Positions 1 to 5,348 of a DNA stretch of 5,348 nt are shown piece after piece. Within the stretch, counting starts at the first letter, position 1. Each line of letters begins with the position of its first letter. Source of the stretch: Actinomycetes bacterium (GTDB lineage: Bacteria > Actinomycetota > Acidimicrobiia > Acidimicrobiales > RAAP-2); assembly GCA_021806055.1 (NCBI GenBank), contig JAJZYE010000086.1, positions 1 through 5,348 on the forward strand, in the 5' to 3' direction. A program made the translations under genes and the position numbers. Below the pieces are notes generated by a model. The model worked only from the letters and a program-made list of their open reading frames with translations, was not told where the DNA came from and did not search any database.

Positions 1-327
1 GACCCCGAGCCCCACGTAGAGCACGTCGGACCAGCGCAGGCGCCACTGGTGGGCCAGGGCGGCGAGTCCGGCGTAGCGCGTCGCCACCACGATGGCCGTG
101 GCGAAACCCGACCACAGGCCAATCAGGCTGAGCACGTTCACCCACCAGGGTGGCTCGCTGGCGTGGGCCAGGGCGCTCAGCCCTCCGGGGTAGTGCGCGA
201 CGCCGGCGCCCAGCGCGATCAGCGCCGTCGCGACCAGCTCGCCGAGCACGAACCCGGCCAGCGCAGCCAGCACGACCGCGCCCGCGCGGACTCGTGGGCT
301 CGGCGCTTGGTCGTCGGTGGGGCTCAC
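1..327 (-). CDS. Probable CPBP-family intramembrane protease, N-terminal part (runs off left edge)
   Basis: The frame opens with GTG at 327-325 and stays open for 109 codons to the window edge, so the 3' end is missing. The visible protein has a short polar N-terminus (SPTDDQAPSPRVR), a hydrophobic segment at about residues 15-42, a loop containing PPWW at 59-62, a second membrane segment at about 62-82, and then a basic stretch (QWRLRWSDVLYVGLG, 94-108). This order of one helix, a PPWW-type entry, a second helix and an 'R-W-x-D' segment is what I associate with the N-terminus of actinobacterial CPBP (Abi/Rce1-like) metalloproteases. The catalytic EExxxR and HxxxN/H motifs would lie beyond the edge, so the assignment rests on general resemblance; another polytopic membrane protein is possible. 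A GGAG lies 4 nt before the GTG (332-335), rather close for a Shine-Dalgarno sequence. The gene diverges from ftsH across 71 bp. Membrane protein: fairly sure; family: moderate. Confidence 0.6.
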   Translation of the reverse strand, partial: MSPTDDQAPSPRVRAGAVVLAALAGFVLGELVATALIALGAGVAHYPGGLSALAHASEPPWWVNVLSLIGLWSGFATAIVVATRYAGLAALAHQWRLRWSDVLYVGLGV

Positions 328-335
328 GGTTCTCC

Positions 336-341
336 ACGCTA
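336..341 (-). promoter_or_regulatory. Possible -10 element for the leftward membrane-protein gene
   Basis: On the minus strand the hexamer reads TAGCGT, fitting the loose actinobacterial TAnnnT pattern. It ends 8 nt before the GTG start, so a transcript from it would begin at or within a base or two of the start codon. No -35 hexamer is recognisable. A GGAG overlaps the spacer and may act as a ribosome binding site if transcription starts further upstream. Weak evidence. Confidence 0.25.
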
Positions 342-351
342 ACAACGCTCC

Positions 352-378
352 CGAGCCCACGAGTCCCGCCGGGGCTCG
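352..378. repeat. Inverted repeat in the divergent start region (operator candidate)
   Basis: CGAGCCC at 352-358 is the exact reverse complement of GGGCTCG at 372-378, separated by 13 bp. It lies between the two candidate -10 elements of the divergent genes, where a regulator could act on both. A 7-bp match in such GC-rich DNA can arise by chance, so this is only a candidate operator. Confidence 0.25.
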
Positions 379-386
379 ATCACCTC

Positions 387-392
387 TAGATT
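387..392 (+). promoter_or_regulatory. Candidate -10 element for ftsH, implying a leaderless mRNA
   Basis: TAGATT matches the TAnnnT form of actinobacterial sigma-70-type -10 elements and stands out in otherwise GC-rich DNA. It ends 6 nt before the GTG at 399, so the expected transcription start falls on or next to the start codon. The only G-rich stretch before the start (GGGTGG, 393-398) directly abuts the GTG and cannot be a spaced Shine-Dalgarno sequence. No clear -35 is visible 16-18 bp upstream. Confidence 0.5.
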
Positions 393-398
393 GGGTGG

Positions 399-2441
399 GT
401 GAGTTCACTACCCCCCGACCGCCCTGGACTGAAGAAGTACTTGCCCAACGGCGAGCGCCCGATGCCGCCGGAGTCGCGACGTCGCCTCTTCACCTTCGCG
501 ATCGTGGCCTTCATCCTCGGCATCCTCTTCATCCCCTCGCTCTTCCAGTCCAAGTCGGTGACGACGATCTCCTACTCGAGCCTCATCCACGACGCCCAGC
601 AGCAGCACGTCGTCTCGGCCCAGATCAACAACTCCAACGGTGTGATCACGGGCCAACTGGCCGACGGCACGAACTTCTCCTCTAACGGCCCCGCCCCGCT
701 GCTGTCCAACGAGGTCGACACCCTGCGCGCCGACAACGTCAACGTCACCTTCGCCAACCCCTCGAGCTTCGCCTCCACCTTTCTGCCCTACCTGATCTGG
801 ATCCTGATCTTCGTGGGCTTCATGTACTTCGCCGGGCGCCAGGCTCGCGGCCAGATGAACGGCATGATGTCGGTGGGACGCTCGCGAGCCAAGCAGTTCA
901 ACCAGGATCGTCCCTCGACCACGTTCGCGGACGTCGCGGGTTATCTCGGCGTCAAGCAGGAGATCAGCGAGGTCGTCGAGTTCCTCAAGAGTCCCGGCCG
1001 CTACCGTGACATCGGTGCGCTGATCCCCAAGGGCATTCTGCTGGTGGGCCCACCGGGCACGGGCAAGACCATGCTCGCTCGCGCCGTCGCGGGTGAGGCC
1101 GCCGTCCCCTTCTTCTCGGTCTCGGGATCGGACTTCATGGAGATGTTCGTCGGCGTGGGCGCGAGCCGCGTGCGCGACCTCTTCGCCACCGCCCGCAAGC
1201 AGTCGCCCGCCATCGTCTTCATTGACGAGATCGACTCGATCGGGCGAAAGCGTGGCGCCGGCGTCGGTGGCGGCCACGACGAGCGCGAGCAGACGCTCAA
1301 TCAGATGCTGAGCGAGATGGACGGCTTCGACCCGGCCGAGGGCGTGGTCGTCATGGCCGCCACCAACCGCCCGGACGTCCTCGACCCCGCCCTACTGCGC
1401 CCCGGCCGCTTCGACCGCCAGATCGTCGTTCCCCTGCCGGATCTCGAGGAGCGGCTGCCCATCTTGCAGGTGCACTCCAAGAACAAACCACTCGACGCCA
1501 GCGTCGACCTCGGCGTGGTCGCCCGCGGCACGCCGGGGATGAGCGGTGCCGACCTCGCCAACCTGGTGAACGAGGCCGCGCTGCACGCGGTGCGGCGAAA
1601 CTCGACGACGATCAACATGGACGACTTCGAGACCGCCCGTGATCGCGTCATGATGGGCCAGTCGCGCGAGACCATGGTGCTGAAGGACGATGAGCGCGAG
1701 CGCATCGCGTACCACGAGAGCGGTCACGCCCTGCTGGCCTACGTGCTCAACAAGACCGATCCCCTCCACAAGATCACGATCATCCCGCGCGGCATGGCGC
1801 TGGGCGTGACGATGACCCTGCCCGAGGAGGATCGCCACATCATGTCGCGCGAGCACCTCGAGGACTCGCTGTGCATGCGCATGGGCGGGCGCGTGGCCGA
1901 GCTCCTCGTCTACGGCGACCTCTCGACCGGGGCCGCGGACGACCTGCAGCGCAACACCGACCTAGCCCGACGCATGGTCCGCGAATGGGGCATGTCCAAG
2001 GAGATTGGCCCGATGGCGTGGGGACCCAACAACCAGGTCTTCCTCGGCGAGGACCTGATGCACACCCGCGACTACTCCGACCACACGTCCCAGACCATCG
2101 ACGACGAGGTGGACCGGATCCTGCGCGAGCAGGAGACGCGCGCCATCGAGGTGCTGACCCTGCACCGGCGGGGTCTCGAGGCGCTGACGCGCGCCCTGCT
2201 CGAGCACGAGACGATCGACGGCGACGAGGCGGCTCGCCTCATCGACGAGGCGTTCGGTGAGGCCGTGCACGCCAAGGGGTCCAAGTCGATGAGCTCGCTC
2301 AAGCTGAGCGGCCGCACGGCGACGCCGAGCACGGCGGACAGCGTCCCGTCACCCGCCCCGGTGCCCGCCCCCACCCCCGTCACGTCACCCGCCCCGGTGC
2401 CGACGAGCTCCTGGGAGCCCCCGACCCTACCGTCCGTCTAG
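399..2441 (+). CDS. ftsH: ATP-dependent zinc metalloprotease FtsH
   Basis: Complete 680-aa membrane-anchored AAA+ protease; the family assembles as hexamers that pull membrane and misfolded cytosolic proteins through an ATP-driven pore into a zinc protease chamber. Order: cytosolic N-terminus (1-28), TM1 (about 30-48), extracytoplasmic domain (about 50-127), TM2 (about 128-146), AAA+ module (about 170-420), M41 peptidase (about 425-620). Walker A is GPPGTGKT (217-224), the pore loop MFVG (249-252), Walker B IVFIDE (272-277), and the second region of homology contains N323 and arginine fingers R337 and R340. The zinc site is HESGH (439-443), with D515 in GAADDL as the expected third ligand. 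All key residues are present. The tail after about residue 630 is rich in Pro, Ser and Thr ([12 protein letters not shown]) with an internal repeat. The GTG start is preferred because the N-terminus has normal length and a -10-like TAGATT lies just upstream; ATG at 462 is the alternative. The actinobacterial tilS-hpt-ftsH-folE context is absent, so it may be a second paralogue. Confidence 0.97.
   Translation: MSSLPPDRPGLKKYLPNGERPMPPESRRRLFTFAIVAFILGILFIPSLFQSKSVTTISYSSLIHDAQQQHVVSAQINNSNGVITGQLADGTNFSSNGPAPLLSNEVDTLRADNVNVTFANPSSFASTFLPYLIWILIFVGFMYFAGRQARGQMNGMMSVGRSRAKQFNQDRPSTTFADVAGYLGVKQEISEVVEFLKSPGRYRDIGALIPKGILLVGPPGTGKTMLARAVAGEAAVPFFSVSGSDFMEMFVGVGASRVRDLFATARKQSPAIVFIDEIDSIGRKRGAGVGGGHDEREQTLNQMLSEMDGFDPAEGVVVMAATNRPDVLDPALLRPGRFDRQIVVPLPDLEERLPILQVHSKNKPLDASVDLGVVARGTPGMSGADLANLVNEAALHAVRRNSTTINMDDFETARDRVMMGQSRETMVLKDDERERIAYHESGHALLAYVLNKTDPLHKITIIPRGMALGVTMTLPEEDRHIMSREHLEDSLCMRMGGRVAELLVYGDLSTGAADDLQRNTDLARRMVREWGMSKEIGPMAWGPNNQVFLGEDLMHTRDYSDHTSQTIDDEVDRILREQETRAIEVLTLHRRGLEALTRALLEHETIDGDEAARLIDEAFGEAVHAKGSKSMSSLKLSGRTATPSTADSVPSPAPVPAPTPVTSPAPVPTSSWEPPTLPSV
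2347..2401 (+). repeat. Direct repeat in the ftsH tail (two 19-bp copies)
   Basis: An identical 19-bp unit (CGTCACCCGCCCCGGTGCC) occurs at 2347-2365 and 2383-2401. The copies start 36 bp, or 12 codons, apart, so the repeat keeps the reading frame and encodes the twice-occurring SPAPVP in the Pro-rich FtsH tail. This suggests tail growth by in-frame duplication. The repeat lies beyond the protease domain and is unlikely to affect catalysis. Confidence 0.85.
2352..2378 (-). other. Predicted G-quadruplex motif on the minus strand
   Basis: Read on the minus strand there are five consecutive runs of 3 or more G (complement of C runs at 2374-2378, 2368-2372, 2364-2366, 2356-2359, 2352-2354), with loops of 1, 1, 4 and 1 nt. 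This satisfies the standard G3+N1-7 pattern with one spare run. It lies within the last codons of ftsH on its template strand. It also begins about 49 nt past the stop codon of the convergent minus-strand gene, so readthrough RNA from that gene would carry it. Confidence 0.6.
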
Positions 2442-3785
2442 CGGCGCCACGACGCTGACCCCGGACGGACGTCCCGGGAGAGTCAGGGTCACCACCAGCG
2501 CGGAGCGACGGGCGCTCACGAAGAACGAGCGGCCGTGGAGCGGGCCGAGGCGAGCGAAGAGGACACGCAGCGACTCCGTGGCGCCTCCGAGCACCGTCGC
2601 GTGCGCGCGCACGGCCCGCGAACCCGACGTGGCCAAGGCGACGAGCGACACCGCGAGCGGCCGGGCGCTGACGTTGGTGAGCGTCGCGGTCGCGAACCCT
2701 CGTCCCGAGAAGTCGCTCACCAGGAACTCGCGCCGCGGGCCCGTTGGCGCGGAGAGCGAGAACCCGGCGGCGCTGCCGGTCGCCAGCGCCGCGACCACCG
2801 GCTGGGACGCACTGACACGAAGGCTCGCGAATCCCGCCGCGGGGATCGCGGGATTCGGCGTGATCGTGACCACTCCAGTGGACTGCGGCGCGACGGTCAC
2901 CGTACGCGGCGCGACGTGAAAGGACCCCAGCGAGACCTCGACCGTCACGTCGGCCGGCAGTGCCGAGGGGTTGGTGAGTCGGACCTCGGCCCGCGCGGCG
3001 GCGGCGGTCGTCACCTGGGGAAACCACGCCCGCGTCGTCGCAGAGGTGGACCCGGTCGTGAACGAGGTCATCGCCCCCGACCGCTGGACCCCAAGGATCG
3101 CGACGGCGCCGCGCACCACGCTCACCCCCACTCCCACGTTGTCGGTATTCACGATCTGCGCCCCGAGGTTGATCTCGACCTGGTCGTGGGGTCCGACGGC
3201 GAATCCCTGGAAGGGCGCCGGCGCCGCGTAGCCGGTCGCGGTGAACGTCGTCACGTCGATCACGGCCGGGGTCGCGGTGGGGTTGAAGAAGCTGAGCGCG
3301 GCGCTCGACCCCACCCTGGTGTCAAAGCCCGACGCGTACCAGCTCGTGACCCCGCCCGCGACGCAGGGCGCCAAGGCGCTCGCGTTGGCGCCCACCTCCT
3401 CGGCGACGACCCCGCCGCCGTTGACCACCGCCTCGACACCGTAGCTGTGTCCCCTGAGCCACGACGAGGGCGAGACCTGGGACGTCGACGAGCCCGCGAC
3501 GCTCACGCGCCGCGTCACCCGCTGCCCGGTGTTGTTCACCACGGTCACGCTGAGCGTCCGTGCGTGTGGCTGGGTGTTGAGGAAGGACACCACGCCGGCG
3601 GCGCCGCCCCCCGCGCCACTCAATCCGGTGCAGTACAGGGCGGTCGACTCGGCATCGCCGGCCACGCTCAGCGCGTTGGGCAGCGACGTCGGATTCGACG
3701 AGTGCGCCATGGCACTCGCCGTCGCGGTCGCCGCCAGGGCCAGAGCCAGGACCGCCACGAGTGCCCCGGGTCGCTCACGCGCCAT
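2427..3785 (-). CDS. Secreted four-repeat envelope protein, DUF5719-like
   Basis: Complete 452-aa protein. Residues 1-27 form a signal peptide: basic MARER, an Ala/Leu/Val core, and an A-x-A site (A25-M26-A27) giving predicted cleavage before H28. No C-terminal membrane helix or sorting motif is seen, so the product is probably secreted or held through a partner. The mature part is nearly all beta-prone and falls into four similar segments (about 47-131, 148-235, 253-337, 353-437). Each starts near an aromatic residue, has a strand containing FLN, FFNP, LTNP or LTNV, and ends in a strand near VVAE, VAIL, VVAA or LVVT. Only two cysteines occur, C52 and C141, which could form a disulfide. The pattern and the position behind a glycosyltransferase-like membrane gene match DUF5719 proteins of Actinobacteria, whose function I do not know. 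It starts with ATG inside the end of the upstream gene, with GAAGGGGG as ribosome binding site, so translation is probably coupled. Its 3' end overlaps ftsH by 15 bp. Confidence 0.85.
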   Translation of the reverse strand: MARERPGALVAVLALALAATATASAMAHSSNPTSLPNALSVAGDAESTALYCTGLSGAGGGAAGVVSFLNTQPHARTLSVTVVNNTGQRVTRRVSVAGSSTSQVSPSSWLRGHSYGVEAVVNGGGVVAEEVGANASALAPCVAGGVTSWYASGFDTRVGSSAALSFFNPTATPAVIDVTTFTATGYAAPAPFQGFAVGPHDQVEINLGAQIVNTDNVGVGVSVVRGAVAILGVQRSGAMTSFTTGSTSATTRAWFPQVTTAAAARAEVRLTNPSALPADVTVEVSLGSFHVAPRTVTVAPQSTGVVTITPNPAIPAAGFASLRVSASQPVVAALATGSAAGFSLSAPTGPRREFLVSDFSGRGFATATLTNVSARPLAVSLVALATSGSRAVRAHATVLGGATESLRVLFARLGPLHGRSFFVSARRSALVVTLTLPGRPSGVSVVAPLDGR

Positions 3786-5348
3786 CGGCCCCCCCCTTCA
3801 CGTGGCGGCCCGCGGAGTGGCCCCGACGGCGCGTGAACCACGACACCCGGTAGAGCCCGGTGAACGCCAGCCCGGCCAGCGCCCAGAGGAGCAGCGTCAC
3901 CAGGGCGAGCAGGCCGTTCCAGGGCAGGTGGTCGAGCACGACACGCGCGGTGATCGTCGAGCCCGGCGGCTGATGGTACGTGCCGACCTGGAAGGTGGGT
4001 GCCCACCCGTCGCTCAGCGTGCGCGGGGTGGGGGTGCCGTTGACGTCGAGCGCGAAGTCGCCCGCCGGCGCCAGCGCCGCCACCACCGACGCGCCCGAGG
4101 TCACCGGGGCTAGCCCGAACAGCTCTCCGCGCAGCGGGGCCCATCCCGCGCCCGGCGAGGGAGCCCGCGCCACGACGCCGTGGAAGAGCGAATCCCCGTA
4201 GACCGCCACGGAACGAGTCTGCAACTCGAGCGAGAGGTCCGTCTGACGCGAGAGCGCCGCGACCAGTGCGCCGGGCGCGGGGCTCAGGGGCGCCGACTGC
4301 ACGCCCGCGAGCTCGGGCGCCGCGCTGTTCATCACGACGATCGTGGCCACGCCGGCCTCGGCGAGCAGCGCTCCGAGGTGCACCGTGCGGCCCTGCATCG
4401 CGAGGGCCACGTCGTTGACGAGCACGCCCGACGTGCGGGTGTCCGGGGCCGCGAAGAGATTGGCGCCGCCCGGCAAGCCGTTGAGCGAGGTCGCGAGCTC
4501 CAATCCCGGCGCGACCGGCCACCCGGCCAGCGGGACCACCGACGGGTCACCCAGCCACAGCACGCGATAGCCCCCGGCGTCCGCGGGGGCCAGGGCGCTC
4601 ATCGACTGGGCCACGCTGGAGGTGGGCAGGTCGAAACGGCCGCTACCCACGCTCGCCAGCAGCGGCCACAGACCCACGACGGTCACGACGACCAGCACCC
4701 CGGCGCCTAGCTGGCGCCACCCGAAGCTCACGTCACGCAGGTCCACCTCCACGGCGCTCAGCCCCAACCCGACCAGTCCGGCGAGCATGACCGCGTACAG
4801 CGCGAGTAGCACGTCCAGGTCCGGCGCGAAGGACCCCATCCAGTGCCGGGCGGCCAGGTCGGCCACGACCACGTCGATCACGGCGATAGTGGCCAGGCGC
4901 GAGGCGATGACCCGACGCGGGCCGCGCGCCAGTAGCAAACCGATCGCCGCGGCCGCCGGAAGCAGCCAGCCCAGCCACGATCCGCCGAAGCCACCATCGA
5001 CGCCGCGCAACAACTGGCTAAAGCCGGGCGCCGACCAGGGTCCCCGAGCCAGGCCGAAGACGTCGAGTGCCCGACGACCCGCGATCACGACGTCAACGCT
5101 GAGCGGCGCGAGCAGGACCACCACGCCGACCACCAGGCGCACGAGGGTGCGCCCCGGACGAGACCGCGCACGGTCGGCGTGGTCGAAGAGCCGGGCAACG
5201 ACGACCCCCACCACGACCAGCACAACCGCGACCAGGGTCGCGGGGGCCATCGCGCACAGCACCGCGACGAGCATCACGGCCACCAGGCGCTGACCGGACG
5301 CCGTGGTGCGCCAGCCCCGGGCGCCGAACGCCACCGGGGCGCCGTACG
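3775..5348 (-). CDS. Large polytopic membrane protein, C-terminal part; probable membrane region of a glycosyltransferase (start beyond right edge)
   Basis: The frame stops with TGA at 3777-3775 and is open to the right edge. A GTG at 5334 could serve as a start, but codons upstream of it (reading YGAP) remain open, so the gene probably begins outside. Counting from that GTG, hydrophobic segments lie at about 17-29, 31-50, 63-86, 116-137, 145-163, 172-193 and 208-228. A soluble, probably extracytoplasmic domain follows (about 229-471, containing YRVLWLGD at 256-263), then a last helix (about 473-494) and a basic cytosolic tail (RVSWFTRRRGH). This architecture, directly before a DUF5719-like gene, fits the C-terminal half of actinobacterial GT2-type fusion proteins, in which the catalytic GT-A domain is N-terminal and would lie off the window. 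No GT catalytic motif is visible here. A YfhO-like or arabinofuranosyltransferase-like membrane protein is the alternative. It overlaps the downstream secreted gene by 11 bp, implying one operon. Confidence 0.75.
   Translation of the reverse strand, partial: YGAPVAFGARGWRTTASGQRLVAVMLVAVLCAMAPATLVAVVLVVVGVVVARLFDHADRARSRPGRTLVRLVVGVVVLLAPLSVDVVIAGRRALDVFGLARGPWSAPGFSQLLRGVDGGFGGSWLGWLLPAAAAIGLLLARGPRRVIASRLATIAVIDVVVADLAARHWMGSFAPDLDVLLALYAVMLAGLVGLGLSAVEVDLRDVSFGWRQLGAGVLVVVTVVGLWPLLASVGSGRFDLPTSSVAQSMSALAPADAGGYRVLWLGDPSVVPLAGWPVAPGLELATSLNGLPGGANLFAAPDTRTSGVLVNDVALAMQGRTVHLGALLAEAGVATIVVMNSAAPELAGVQSAPLSPAPGALVAALSRQTDLSLELQTRSVAVYGDSLFHGVVARAPSPGAGWAPLRGELFGLAPVTSGASVVAALAPAGDFALDVNGTPTPRTLSDGWAPTFQVGTYHQPPGSTITARVVLDHLPWNGLLALVTLLLWALAGLAFTGLYRVSWFTRRRGHSAGRHVKGGADGA
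3789..3798 (-). promoter_or_regulatory. Ribosome binding site made of a G8 tract at the gene overlap
   Basis: The minus strand reads AAGGGGGGGG here, ending 3 nt before the ATG at 3785. AAGG followed by further G can pair with the 16S anti-Shine-Dalgarno sequence, with one G-U wobble, at a suitable distance from the ATG. The same bases encode K-G-G within the last residues of the upstream membrane protein, so the tract is both coding and regulatory. Eight consecutive G is a slippage-prone homopolymer. Confidence 0.6.

Noticed and set aside
49..685. Overlapping plus-strand frames at 49-342, 150-389 and 317-685
   Set aside because: The first two are antisense to the clearly hydrophobic minus-strand gene; the third runs out of frame into ftsH. 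Their translations are Arg/Pro/His-rich without features.
408..1277. 289-codon open frame on the minus strand, opposite ftsH
   Set aside because: It is antisense to the conserved AAA+ module and its composition (many E, R, H, D, G, V) is a reflection of ftsH codons. No recognisable motif is present.
2456..2491. TGACCC/GGGTCA arms with an inner CCCGG/CCGGG stem just after the ftsH stop, considered as a terminator
   Set aside because: Outer arms are only 6 bp, not continuous with the inner stem, no U-tract follows, and the region is coding for the convergent gene. Not convincing as an intrinsic terminator.
2535..3836. 433-codon open frame on the plus strand, opposite the secreted-protein gene
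   Set aside because: The translation is dominated by R, G, H and D without hydrophobic core, domain or signal. The opposing frame has a clear signal peptide, repeats and ribosome binding site. High GC makes long antisense open frames common.
3668..4522. 284-codon minus-strand frame overlapping the membrane-protein gene
   Set aside because: Same-strand alternative frame, rich in R, G and A. The chosen frame gives a clear final membrane helix and an 11-bp operon overlap.
4622..5293. 223-codon plus-strand frame rich in Thr, Ser, Arg and Pro
   Set aside because: Low-complexity antisense reading of the transmembrane codons of the minus-strand gene; no ribosome binding site or domain.
1..5348. 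Search for CRISPR repeats, tRNA genes, insertion sequence ends, toxin-antitoxin pairs and defence genes
   Set aside because: No regularly spaced repeats, tRNA-like folds, terminal inverted repeats or recognisable defence domains were seen. The only gap between genes is 71 bp.

Overview
The window is GC-rich, with strong G/C preference at third codon positions, GTG starts and open frames on the opposite strand throughout. FtsH of actinobacterial type, a secreted protein resembling DUF5719 and a glycosyltransferase-like membrane partner together suggest a high-GC actinobacterium, possibly of the Acidimicrobiia. The phylum call is reasonably firm; the class is a guess.

Layout. Positions 1-327 (minus) hold the N-terminal end of a polytopic membrane protein, most likely a CPBP-type intramembrane protease, running off the left edge. 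A 71-bp gap (328-398) holds the divergent start regions of this gene and of ftsH. Positions 399-2441 (plus) encode a complete FtsH AAA+ zinc metalloprotease with all catalytic motifs and an unusual Pro/Ser/Thr-rich tail. Its 3' end overlaps by 15 bp the 3' end of a convergent minus-strand gene (2427-3785), which encodes a secreted four-repeat protein. Upstream of that on the same strand, overlapping by 11 bp, is the C-terminal part of a large polytopic membrane protein (3775 to the right edge). It resembles the membrane and extracytoplasmic part of the actinobacterial glycosyltransferases found next to DUF5719 genes.

How the genes relate. The left half is a divergent pair of membrane proteins: FtsH, which degrades or quality-controls membrane and cytosolic proteins, and a probable intramembrane protease. 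The right half is a translationally coupled cell-envelope pair: a membrane glycosyltransferase-like protein and a secreted partner. The two halves meet at a 3'-overlapping convergent junction with no intergenic space, where the end of ftsH carries a C-rich, G-quadruplex-capable tract.

I see no mobile element, CRISPR array, tRNA/rRNA gene or defence system. The most notable signals are the likely leaderless ftsH start, the G-quadruplex motif at the convergent junction, and a G8 tract that serves as ribosome binding site at the overlap of the two envelope genes. Loss of one G from that tract would fuse their reading frames.
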